A stretch of 31,135 nt of DNA from positions 1 through 31,135 of IMG/VR virus record IMGVR_UViG_3300020439_000043; one strand, written 5' to 3'. Below are positions 1 through 8,049 of this stretch, one piece after another; the stretch's first letter is position 1, and every line of letters begins with the position of its first letter. Made by a program: the position numbers and the translations under genes. The DNA comes from a virus. The notes below the pieces were generated by a model. The model was not told the DNA's origin and searched no databases. It saw only the letters and a program-made list of their open reading frames with translations.

Positions 1-277
1 GAAGATCCACTTGTGCCAGAAGTTCCACTTGTGCCAGAAGTTCCGCTTGTGCCAGAAGACCCGCTAGAACCAGAAGATCCACTAGAACCAGAAGATCCGC
101 TAGAACCAGAAGATCCACCAGAACCAGATGATCCACTAGAACCAGAAGATCCACTAGAACCAGAAGATCCACTAGAACCAGAAGATCCACTTGTGCCAGA
201 AGTACCATTTGTACCAGAAGATCCATTAGTGCCGGAAGATCCATTAGTGCCACTACTTCCAGATGTACCAGAAGGAC
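1..277 (-). repeat. Collagen-like Gly-X-Y block 2 (about 30 triplets, continues past the edge)
   Basis: A second tandem Gly-Ser-Ser, Gly-Thr-Ser and Gly-Thr-Asn triplet run lies in the same frame as block 1. It is separated from block 1 by the beta module at about 290-525. It is still repeating at base 1, so its full length is unknown. Confidence 0.9.
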
Positions 278-3200
278 CGGCTGCAGCATTTAAATTTGTA
301 TCCCAAGAAGAATAAGTACCAGAACCAGTAATTGAAATAACTTCTAAAGTTAAAGACCCATTATTTATGTTATACGAAACAACGTAACCATCAAAACGAT
401 TGCTAGAGTTGTGAGAAACAAGCACAGATTGTCCATTTGTGTAACTTAATCCTGCACTTGTCGTTAAAGTGGTTTGAGCGTTTACTGATAAACTTGATAA
501 ATTTATAGAAGTACTAGATGTTCCAACATAAGTAGAACTAACTCCTGAAGTACCGCTTGTGCCAGAAGTGCCACTAGTTCCTGATGTACCACTAGTACCA
601 GAAGAACCGCTAGATCCTGATGTACCACTGGTTCCAGAAGACCCATTAGTTCCAGAAGACCCATTAGTTCCAGAAGACCCATTAGTTCCAGAAGTTCCGC
701 TTGTGCCAGAAGTCCCGCTTGTACCAGAAGTTCCACTTGTGCCAGAAGTTCCGCTTGTACCAGAAGTTCCACTTGTACCAGAAGTCCCGCTTGTCCCATC
801 AGTACCATCTGATCCACTAGATCCAGAAGTTCCGCTTGTGCCAGAAGTCCCACTTGTCCCATCAGTACCATCTGACCCACTTGATCCAGAAGTACCGCTT
901 GTTCCAGAAGTCCCACTTGTACCAGAAGTTCCAGTTCCACCACCACTCAAACCAGAAGTAGAAAAACTAATTAATTTAGTATCAGCATCCCATGTTAAAA
1001 CTTTATCTGCGTTTTGATCTTCTGAAACTATATCTACATATATGTCTCCACCAACGTGCAATTGCCCAGAAGGTCTTAATTTGTTAACACCAACTCTACC
1101 AGTGTATTCTACTACGAAATGAGTTCCGTTATCATTTTTTAATTTAAAATCTCCAGAATCCGAAGCTTCATTAAATAAACTCCAAGTAATTGGGCCCGTA
1201 ATAGGACCACTACCAAAAGAACTATGTAATTGAAAATAAGAATCATATGCCTCTGGAGCAGAAATTCTACCAATTACATTTGCTAAGCCAGAACCATTGA
1301 TATCTAAAGGAAAAGCAGGTTCTGTAGTATTAACCCCAAAATTACCATCATCCACAAATAAGTCATAACCACTTAAATGAAAAACAGAAACATCTTCTTT
1401 TAAACCACTTATATAATCGCCGGTTACACCAACACCTATATCACCAGATTCATTTTGATAAATAACAGAATCATATATTAAATCATCGCCGCTGAAATAA
1501 GGAATAAAACCACTTGTACCTGAACCAGCTACTACATATTTACCAGAAAAAATTTCTTCTACATTATTTAATATCTGACCTGAAGTAAATAAAAGTGAAT
1601 CTGAAAAATCAGAATAAGCTGTTGAATCATACACCGCTCTAACTTTTACTTCGTAATTTTTATTAGGCTTAACAGGAAATTTAACAAAAGACTCATGTTG
1701 AGAAAAAACAAAATCCACTTCTCCAGTAACGCCTGTTATCCTTTTAGCCATTAACGTACCTGTTTCAAAATCTATTTTTAATGGAGAATGCCCAGACAAC
1801 CCACTAAAACCAGAAGGAGGATAATCTTCAGGATTTAAATATTCACCAGTGTATTTTTGACCACTATAAGTCCCTGTGTATACACTATTTTCATATTTAC
1901 CCCCCGTAGGTAAAAAAACAAAACTGTTTGTTCCTGTATCATGAGCGTATATCAAATATAGTTCAGTAGAATCTAAATAACCAGAAGCAATTCTAATTTC
2001 ACTCAATATTTCCACACCGCTACCCGAAGGATATTCCCCTAAAGGTAAAGAACCATAATTATCAACAAATAAAGTATGATCTGACCATTTTATCCCCGAA
2101 TCTCCGTAAGCGCTAAAAACACCACTCGAATCTAACCCTGAATAGTAATTATCTTTATAAAGATTTGAAACTTTCCCACTTCCAGTTCCATAAACAATCG
2201 AGCTAATGCCTTGTATTTTAGCAGCTTTAGAAGTTAAAATGTAAGATGAGCTATTACTTTCATTACCTGAAATATAATCATCACCATACTCATTAATAAA
2301 AGTTTCAAAACTTAATCTTTTATCTATTTTAGGCGTTTGCCACTTAACAAAAGCGTCTAATTGTAAATCTTTGTCATACTTGTTTTGAGATTTAAATATA
2401 GACCCCGTTATATCTTGAATTTTATCTATGTAAGTATAATTTTCGTATATATTCTTTTTTAAAGTAGGCGATAAATAGTAATTACCTGTACTATAATAAT
2501 CTCTGGGTATTATTAAGTAACCAAAAGGGTAAGAATAAGAAGACCAAGGGTTTAGATTTTTAGGGACTGAAAGTTCTACAAATTTTTGACTTTTATTATT
2601 TTCTTGCAGGAAAGATACAGTCTTAGAAACCAGAACTTGATCGGATATTTTATTAAAATCACCTGTAAAATCACCAGTAAAAGTAAAAACGTCAAGCTCT
2701 TTTAAACTTTGAAAACTAGAAACTAAAGGGTTTATAATAAAAGGATGTTCACTCACAACCTCTACACCCGTCACATCTGACTTCAAAAAATTAAATAAAA
2801 CACTGTAATTACTAGCATAATCGCTATCACCAGTTCCGTTTACAGATTCATCAAAATTAACAATTGAAAAATCTAAAAACACTTCCCTTAACTGATCAGC
2901 CCCGGACAACACTTCACCATTTGTTAATACAAAATTTCCAGTACTCTCATACAGAAGGCCATCTAAAAAATTGTAAAATTCTGATGTATTAAAATTAAAA
3001 AAGGTGCCCTTTAAATTCGCATACTCATCTTCCAGCAAAACCCTGTCTTTAGTAAAGACAGATACTTTGATTCCTGAAAAATTAGGATCAAAATTTGCTG
3101 TATTAAAATAAGATTTCCCATTAGCTGGATTTTTAATGGTAAAATTTAAAATTAACGAATCTTGCGCTATGTTAATTTTTTTAACGTTAGCTAAAGAAGA

Positions 3201-3323
3201 TAAATTATAATCTTCGGGGTATGCCGATTCAATAAAAGTAGAATTAACTCTACCCGCAAGGCTTAAATTCTCAAACTTAAAGTTATCATAACTATTGCTT
3301 ATATTTCCTGTTACTGCCTCCAT
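1..3323 (-). CDS. Collagen-like tail fibre protein (3' end beyond the window)
   Basis: I read this frame codon by codon from the ATG at 3323-3321 to the window edge and found no stop, giving 1107 residues so far. The start lies one base after the stop of the J-like gene, so the two are probably co-translated. The N-terminal ~500 residues are a beta-rich region I do not recognise. A fibronectin-like stretch (YEVKVRAVYDSTAYS) follows near 1590-1680. Two motifs of the G(I/V)xxxxPxxxLxVxG type common in phage fibres come next: FGVNTTEPAFPLDING near 1310-1350 and VGVNKLRPSGQLHVGG near 1057-1110. Then come a Gly-X-Y block, a ~80-residue beta module ending SGTYSSW, and a second Gly-X-Y block running off the edge. 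Gly-X-Y runs form trimeric rods in phage fibres, so this is probably a side or tip fibre that contacts the host. The receptor-binding end is presumably outside the window. Confidence 0.85.
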   Translation of the reverse strand, partial: MEAVTGNISNSYDNFKFENLSLAGRVNSTFIESAYPEDYNLSSLANVKKINIAQDSLILNFTIKNPANGKSYFNTANFDPNFSGIKVSVFTKDRVLLEDEYANLKGTFFNFNTSEFYNFLDGLLYESTGNFVLTNGEVLSGADQLREVFLDFSIVNFDESVNGTGDSDYASNYSVLFNFLKSDVTGVEVVSEHPFIINPLVSSFQSLKELDVFTFTGDFTGDFNKISDQVLVSKTVSFLQENNKSQKFVELSVPKNLNPWSSYSYPFGYLIIPRDYYSTGNYYLSPTLKKNIYENYTYIDKIQDITGSIFKSQNKYDKDLQLDAFVKWQTPKIDKRLSFETFINEYGDDYISGNESNSSSYILTSKAAKIQGISSIVYGTGSGKVSNLYKDNYYSGLDSSGVFSAYGDSGIKWSDHTLFVDNYGSLPLGEYPSGSGVEILSEIRIASGYLDSTELYLIYAHDTGTNSFVFLPTGGKYENSVYTGTYSGQKYTGEYLNPEDYPPSGFSGLSGHSPLKIDFETGTLMAKRITGVTGEVDFVFSQHESFVKFPVKPNKNYEVKVRAVYDSTAYSDFSDSLLFTSGQILNNVEEIFSGKYVVAGSGTSGFIPYFSGDDLIYDSVIYQNESGDIGVGVTGDYISGLKEDVSVFHLSGYDLFVDDGNFGVNTTEPAFPLDINGSGLANVIGRISAPEAYDSYFQLHSSFGSGPITGPITWSLFNEASDSGDFKLKNDNGTHFVVEYTGRVGVNKLRPSGQLHVGGDIYVDIVSEDQNADKVLTWDADTKLISFSTSGLSGGGTGTSGTSGTSGTSGTSGSSGSDGTDGTSGTSGTSGTSGSSGSDGTDGTSGTSGTSGTSGTSGTSGTSGTSGTSGTSGTSGTSGTNGSSGTNGSSGTNGSSGTSGTSGSSGSSGTSGTSGTSGTSGTSGTSGVSSTYVGTSSTSINLSSLSVNAQTTLTTSAGLSYTNGQSVLVSHNSSNRFDGYVVSYNINNGSLTLEVISITGSGTYSSWDTNLNAAAGPSGTSGSSGTNGSSGTNGSSGTNGTSGTSGSSGSSGSSGSSGSSGSSGSSGSGGSSGSSGSSGSSGSSGSSGSSGTSGTSGTSGTSGTSGS
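545..941 (-). repeat. Collagen-like Gly-X-Y block 1 (about 44 triplets)
   Basis: On the minus strand a 9-bp periodic sequence encodes nearly uninterrupted Gly-Thr-Ser and Gly-Ser-Ser triplets, with GSDGTDG units occurring twice (near 790-830 and 850-885). Proline is absent from the X and Y positions, and Thr, Ser, Asp and Asn dominate, as in bacterial and phage collagen-like proteins. Synonymous codons differ between units, so most of the block is old and held by selection. A few neighbouring units (near 640-690) are almost identical in DNA and could be recent slippage copies. Confidence 0.9.
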
Positions 3324-3324
3324 A

Positions 3325-6300
3325 TCAAGCCTTAATATCTACTATTTGATTTAGTTTATTATATAAATATATTTTTATCCCAGAAACATGAGAAATCACA
3401 AATGGTTGTGCTGTCGCATCAGGATATCTACCTAAAAATACACTTTTAATTTTATTCTGATCGTCTTGAGAAATTTTAAAAGTCACAGATTGCCCTTTCG
3501 CTAAAATTTTACACAAAAATCCGCCACCATCTTCAAGAATTGATAAAGCTTCTTGGTAATAAGGTAAGTCATAATTATCTTTATCAGCTCTAGATATCAC
3601 TCTGCTTAAAATTTCATTAAAATCTATATTCAAAACAGCAAAAGTCCCAGCATCCGTTTCTGCAGTTATATAAGACTCATCTTCAACAATTGCGTAATCG
3701 CATTCAGAAGTATCAATAACACCTTGTATTCTGCTTACAGTATAAAAGTCATCTACTCCTCCCGCCCCAAAACCAAGTCTAGTTAAATCAAATTCTTTTA
3801 CGCTATCGGCTCTAGAAAACGAAACTATATCATCTTTTCTATTTGCATTAAAAACCAATTCATCTCTGTCAACATTTTCATACTTGACGGGGTTATGTTT
3901 GATACAGAATAAAGAGTATTCATTAATATCCTCTTCTGTTATTGTTACTATTTTATATAGCCCAGAATTTACTTTATTGCTATTAACATCTTCTATAATA
4001 AAAGGTGTTGAAGCTAAAACAGAAGTAAATCCATCAAAATTATAATCAGTATCTATATACACCCGACTAGTATTATTTTCTATCCTGTCAATTTTTAATT
4101 CTAAAATGTCTTTTCTATCTAATTCAGAAGATTCAGAAGAATCTTGAATTTCATCTACAGACTTATAATTTTTATCCATCAAAAATTTTATTTTTGACCC
4201 AGCTAAATTAACATCTAGCTTTCTATCTACTGTAACATAATTACTTGAGTAATTAATCGTAACAACCCTTCCCTGCAAACTAATAAAACTCTTAAAATCA
4301 TCTTCTATCTGTATGACATCACTGGGTTTTAATAAAAGCCCTTGAATATCAGTTGTAAAAGTTACAGTTTGATTTTCAAAACGATTTGTAGCTAAAAGCC
4401 AAACCCCCAACCTTTTAGCTTGATCCTTAGACGTAACCCCAAAACCAAGAATTTCTTTTGGCACGATACCGTAATTCTTGACTAAATCTGGATCTTCAAC
4501 AATTTCCACTTCATCGTTAAATAAATTAAACTTATCCTTATATAAAACTTTTGCTACACTATAATTTCCATCCAAACTCCCGCTTGAATAAGTGAACAAT
4601 CCATCTTTTACATTTGTATTATTAAAAATATAACTAGGCTCTTTATCTACATCAACTGTTGCAGTTAAGTATCCATTTTTATAATAAGATATCCCCCTAA
4701 ATATACTGGATATATCATCCAGTATCTTCAAAGCTTCTGTTTCATTTTCTATTAAAAGGTTAGCGGAAAATCTAGGTTCTAAAGCGTCTCTGTAATTTTC
4801 CGCCCTAGGCACACATGTGCCAAATATTTTTTTATTTTTATTCAACGAGTCCCGCACTTCTTCATCTTCACCAGTTCCACTAAAAATGCTTTTACTAACT
4901 TCATTTCTCACAAAAGCTCCAATTCCTTCTGGATCAAGCGATTTATATTTATCCTCATACTCATTTAAAATATAGTCTTTAGCCCCATCCTCAGTGTTTT
5001 TATCCGCTAGAGTTAACGCGTTCTCAATCTGGCTTTTTGTTGATAAAGCAACTAGTAAATCACCTTGCTGGCTAACATTGCTTTTAAAGCCTTCCAACAA
5101 TGTTCTAGTTTTATCTCTTTCAAAAATTTTCCTAGGGCCAAAATCATTTATTAAGGTTATTTTATAATGAGTTGAATAAGAAAATGAGTCATCATCATCA
5201 ATAACAGTAAAATCATTATTATCTCTCAAAACGCCTTCGACTACGGACCAAATAATTTTTTTGTAATTTGTTTTTATTTTTTTTCCATCTGAATCCTCTA
5301 AATCGAATAGAAAAATCATACTATTGTGAGGCCCTCCATTTTCTTCTTGAAAATTATAAACAAATGAACCATCAGGAAGATCGCTGGGAGCTACAGACCC
5401 AAAAACAATTTCACCATCTACCTCTACGTAAGTGCTATTTAGAACCGGAGGATATTGGGCCATAAAATCTCTTAAATTTCTACCTTTTCTTTCTATAAAT
5501 ATTTCGTTATGATTATGCTCGTTTATAATAAACTCATCAGGCACATACTTATAAGGGGTTTTACTTACAACTAATTCATCACAATATTTAGCTATTTTAT
5601 ATAAATCCCATTTATTTAAATCTTTGTCAAATATTTTACCTTTACCTATTCCGTATCTTGTATTTGTACAAAGATCGTAATAAACCCAAGCTGGATTATC
5701 AGTCCATTTTAGAAACCCGTCAAATTTTCCAACCCAATTCCCTTCGTAACTTCTTGCCTCAGCATCGTAATTATTAGGTATTTTCACTTTCAACAATTTT
5801 AAATCATAACTCCTTGAAGCATCCGTGCCAAAATGCCTAGACGATATAGCTGTTTTTGCACAAACCGTATAAGGATAAGAAAATTGCCCCCTTCTTCTTA
5901 CTTGCTCAATAATTGAAGCAACCCTTAATTTCACAAACACTTCGGAATCTTCAGGGTTCACTCTAGGCATTAAAGGGAAAACGCTTAAAACATATTCGTC
6001 AGAAGAATTAATGTTTAAATTTAATTGTATAGGTATATCTAAAACAAAACTATCCCTAGAGTAAGCCATGTCAAATCCTACTATACAATAATAAGCTTCA
6101 GCTGAATTAGATTTCGCTATTTCAACACAAAGGCCAAACTCCACAGGCTGTGTACTTCCCACTCCGTTACCTTCAGCTTCACCACTTTGCCTATATAGCT
6201 CGTCTATACCTATTTGAACTTTTATTAAATCACAATACTTATTTCTAATTTTATGCCTAAACGGATTACTAGAAGATCTAGCCCTTTCAACTATACTGGG

Positions 6301-7173
6301 CATAAGCATGAACAATGCTTTTTTTGAAACTTTGTCTCTAGTATCGGTAGAAGGGTCCAAACCAAACCATTTATCCCCTAAAGTCTCGATCCAATTTGTC
6401 TCTCTCGTTGTTTTATACCCTATTGTCACAGCATCAATACCCGCTGCATTTGAAATATATTCATAATACGTTCCTTTCAGCGAGCTTGCATTATCATTCC
6501 ACATGTATTCACTCGGAGACCAATTTAAAAAATCGCTAACTCTTTTATATTCTAAAAAACCCTGAAGTTGAAACACCTGCTCTGGCGCAGCATACTCAAG
6601 GGCCTCATCACGCTCCTGCGCTCCAAGCCCATTTTCGTAAAAATGATTTCCATCTATTACCTGCATACCATGGCCGTTAGCTACAGTAGGCTTATTGTAT
6701 TTTACGTTTAAGGTATTCTCGCATAAATATAATCTACTATTGTACCTATATATAGTAGAAGGATAATCTAAAACATTTTGACTTTCATCTCCGTAAACAA
6801 TATCAAACCCTGCGGTAACAAAGTTAAATCTTCTTAATTTAGTATCTATTATCGGAACATTATTAAGGTAAACTCCTTTCCCAAGAGCAACATTACTCAA
6901 ATTTTTTGTATTTACATAACTTAAAGCATTTCCTTTTTTGTCAACTAAACCCTCAATAGGGCCTTCACATAAAATTTCTGTACTTTTATATAATTCATCA
7001 CTTTCTAACGCATATATGTCCAAGTTTTTTATGTTATAATATTTTTCGCCGCCATATTCTGCCCTTTCAACTTCTTCAATAATGCCAGCTTCATTCAAAT
7101 TACCATGTAAATCGGCATAGTCTTCAGGAATCCCCCCAACAAAAAACTCTTCTTTAAAATTATCTTCATTCAT
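3325..7173 (-). CDS. Lambda J-like central tail tip / host-specificity protein
   Basis: This 1282-residue protein is the large baseplate-hub or tail-tip protein that closes the tube and connects it to host recognition (lambda J is about 1130 residues). Family signatures are the N-terminal ILCEGPIEGLV at residues 67-77, followed by YLNNVPI at 102-108. A second signature block is TDNPAWVYYDLCTNTRYGIG (491-510), then W522 and a YKIAKYCDELV segment (525-536). These match the conserved core of J-type tail tip proteins (COG4733). It lacks visible fibronectin or collagen repeats, so receptor binding may have moved to the next gene, the collagen-like fibre. Its start overlaps the I-like gene by an ATGA-type 4-base overlap, and it ends one base before the fibre ATG. 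Family assignment is strong; the C-terminal ~500 residues are not recognised in detail. Confidence 0.9.
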   Translation of the reverse strand: MNEDNFKEEFFVGGIPEDYADLHGNLNEAGIIEEVERAEYGGEKYYNIKNLDIYALESDELYKSTEILCEGPIEGLVDKKGNALSYVNTKNLSNVALGKGVYLNNVPIIDTKLRRFNFVTAGFDIVYGDESQNVLDYPSTIYRYNSRLYLCENTLNVKYNKPTVANGHGMQVIDGNHFYENGLGAQERDEALEYAAPEQVFQLQGFLEYKRVSDFLNWSPSEYMWNDNASSLKGTYYEYISNAAGIDAVTIGYKTTRETNWIETLGDKWFGLDPSTDTRDKVSKKALFMLMPSIVERARSSSNPFRHKIRNKYCDLIKVQIGIDELYRQSGEAEGNGVGSTQPVEFGLCVEIAKSNSAEAYYCIVGFDMAYSRDSFVLDIPIQLNLNINSSDEYVLSVFPLMPRVNPEDSEVFVKLRVASIIEQVRRRGQFSYPYTVCAKTAISSRHFGTDASRSYDLKLLKVKIPNNYDAEARSYEGNWVGKFDGFLKWTDNPAWVYYDLCTNTRYGIGKGKIFDKDLNKWDLYKIAKYCDELVVSKTPYKYVPDEFIINEHNHNEIFIERKGRNLRDFMAQYPPVLNSTYVEVDGEIVFGSVAPSDLPDGSFVYNFQEENGGPHNSMIFLFDLEDSDGKKIKTNYKKIIWSVVEGVLRDNNDFTVIDDDDSFSYSTHYKITLINDFGPRKIFERDKTRTLLEGFKSNVSQQGDLLVALSTKSQIENALTLADKNTEDGAKDYILNEYEDKYKSLDPEGIGAFVRNEVSKSIFSGTGEDEEVRDSLNKNKKIFGTCVPRAENYRDALEPRFSANLLIENETEALKILDDISSIFRGISYYKNGYLTATVDVDKEPSYIFNNTNVKDGLFTYSSGSLDGNYSVAKVLYKDKFNLFNDEVEIVEDPDLVKNYGIVPKEILGFGVTSKDQAKRLGVWLLATNRFENQTVTFTTDIQGLLLKPSDVIQIEDDFKSFISLQGRVVTINYSSNYVTVDRKLDVNLAGSKIKFLMDKNYKSVDEIQDSSESSELDRKDILELKIDRIENNTSRVYIDTDYNFDGFTSVLASTPFIIEDVNSNKVNSGLYKIVTITEEDINEYSLFCIKHNPVKYENVDRDELVFNANRKDDIVSFSRADSVKEFDLTRLGFGAGGVDDFYTVSRIQGVIDTSECDYAIVEDESYITAETDAGTFAVLNIDFNEILSRVISRADKDNYDLPYYQEALSILEDGGGFLCKILAKGQSVTFKISQDDQNKIKSVFLGRYPDATAQPFVISHVSGIKIYLYNKLNQIVDIKA

Positions 7174-7724
7174 AATGCATCGTTACTGTAAGGTGAATAT
7201 TGAGTAAACGGAGAGTCCGTGCCTTCTCTGTTTTCTTTCTTCCTAGGTACTGAAATTATATTATTACTAATAACTGAAGATCCTATTTTCAATCTTCCAT
7301 AACCTATTGGCACAGGTATATTTCTATTTAATACATTTCTAATATTACCTAAAACTGTTGAAGTTGACTGCCTATCTTTGAAAGCTTTTGGACTTAAAGC
7401 TTTTAATAAAAGGAAAGATAAAACAATTAAAACTAAACCTATTATTATTAAAACAACCGGACTGCCACCTTGAACCACGGGCACAATTTCCACTTTATCT
7501 TTTGGTTTTAAAATTTTAGCATTTATTAAATGAGACGGAAGAAAATTCCCATTGACTAAAATAGCGAAATGAGTGCAAAACTTATTTAAGTCATAGTAAT
7601 ATTTATTAACTTTCCCAGTATTAGCCTCTATAGCTTCAAAGACCTCAATAATGGAAGAAGCCTCCAAAGACCATTTTTCCCCTAATTTTTTACCCAAAAT
7701 ACCTCTTAAATTGACACTAATCAT
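7170..7724 (-). CDS. Lambda I-like tail assembly protein
   Basis: This 184-residue protein has a beta-grasp (ubiquitin/ThiS-like) N-terminus at about 1-85 ending EIVPVVQGG. A strongly hydrophobic segment follows at about 88-108 (VVLIIIGLVLIVLSFLLL). A conserved tail block, IPVPIGYGRLKIGSSVIS, lies at about 136-153. That order is the signature of lambda tail protein I, which acts with J, K and L in tail-tip assembly but is not known to stay in the virion. The start overlaps the JAMM gene by 8 bases and the end overlaps the J-like gene by 4, as expected for tightly coupled translation. The hydrophobic segment could be a membrane span; in this family it is usual and its role is unclear. Confidence 0.87.
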   Translation of the reverse strand: MISVNLRGILGKKLGEKWSLEASSIIEVFEAIEANTGKVNKYYYDLNKFCTHFAILVNGNFLPSHLINAKILKPKDKVEIVPVVQGGSPVVLIIIGLVLIVLSFLLLKALSPKAFKDRQSTSTVLGNIRNVLNRNIPVPIGYGRLKIGSSVISNNIISVPRKKENREGTDSPFTQYSPYSNDAL

Positions 7725-8049
7725 TTTTTTTATAGTAAAACTTTTTATTATTTACACTATATAATAACATATCAAGCTGAAAATAAAACTGATTTTCTAT
7801 ATCCCACTCAGAAAATCCTTCGTGAGTTATTTTATCAGGATGACTATGGAAAATAATAATATCATCTTCCCACATGCATTCTTTAGGGTCTATTAAAAAA
7901 AAATTCTCAGGATCTGGATGAACGTTTTCTTTTTCATAAAAAACTCCACTACTAGAAATGTAACCACACACCTCTTTTTTTGATTTTTCTGATAAATTTT
8001 TTAATAAATCTAAAATTTCTTTTTTAACCTCCGGGTAATCTGTATTCAT
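7717..8049 (-). CDS. Lambda K-like JAMM-domain protein (peptidase-like)
   Basis: Read from the ATG at 8049-8047 this is 110 residues. It carries a complete JAMM/MPN+ metallopeptidase signature: Glu26 in KEVCGYI, His68-Ser-His70-Pro, then Ser80-x-x-Asp83. Lambda K has this domain plus a C-terminal NlpC/P60 domain; here the protein stops right after the JAMM fold, so the NlpC/P60 half is absent. An upstream ATG at 8094 would add 15 residues. I prefer 8049 because the extra residues lie wholly inside the L-like coding end and JAMM proteins normally begin close to the helix preceding the Glu. Neither start has a Shine-Dalgarno sequence. It sits in the expected L-K-I order. In this position it probably processes or helps assemble tail-tip proteins, or acts on the cell wall; the substrate is unknown. 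Confidence 0.82.
   Translation of the reverse strand: MNTDYPEVKKEILDLLKNLSEKSKKEVCGYISSSGVFYEKENVHPDPENFFLIDPKECMWEDDIIIFHSHPDKITHEGFSEWDIENQFYFQLDMLLYSVNNKKFYYKKND

Noticed and set aside
545-941. Regular DNA repeats resembling a CRISPR or satellite array
   Set aside because: The period is 9 bp with no spacers, and the units encode Gly-X-Y triplets.
13-1017. Proline/valine-rich plus-strand open frames and a Leu/Val-rich minus-strand frame over the repeats
   Set aside because: They are other-frame or antisense readings of the Gly-X-Y collagen repeats; the in-frame minus reading is a coherent 1107-codon fibre.
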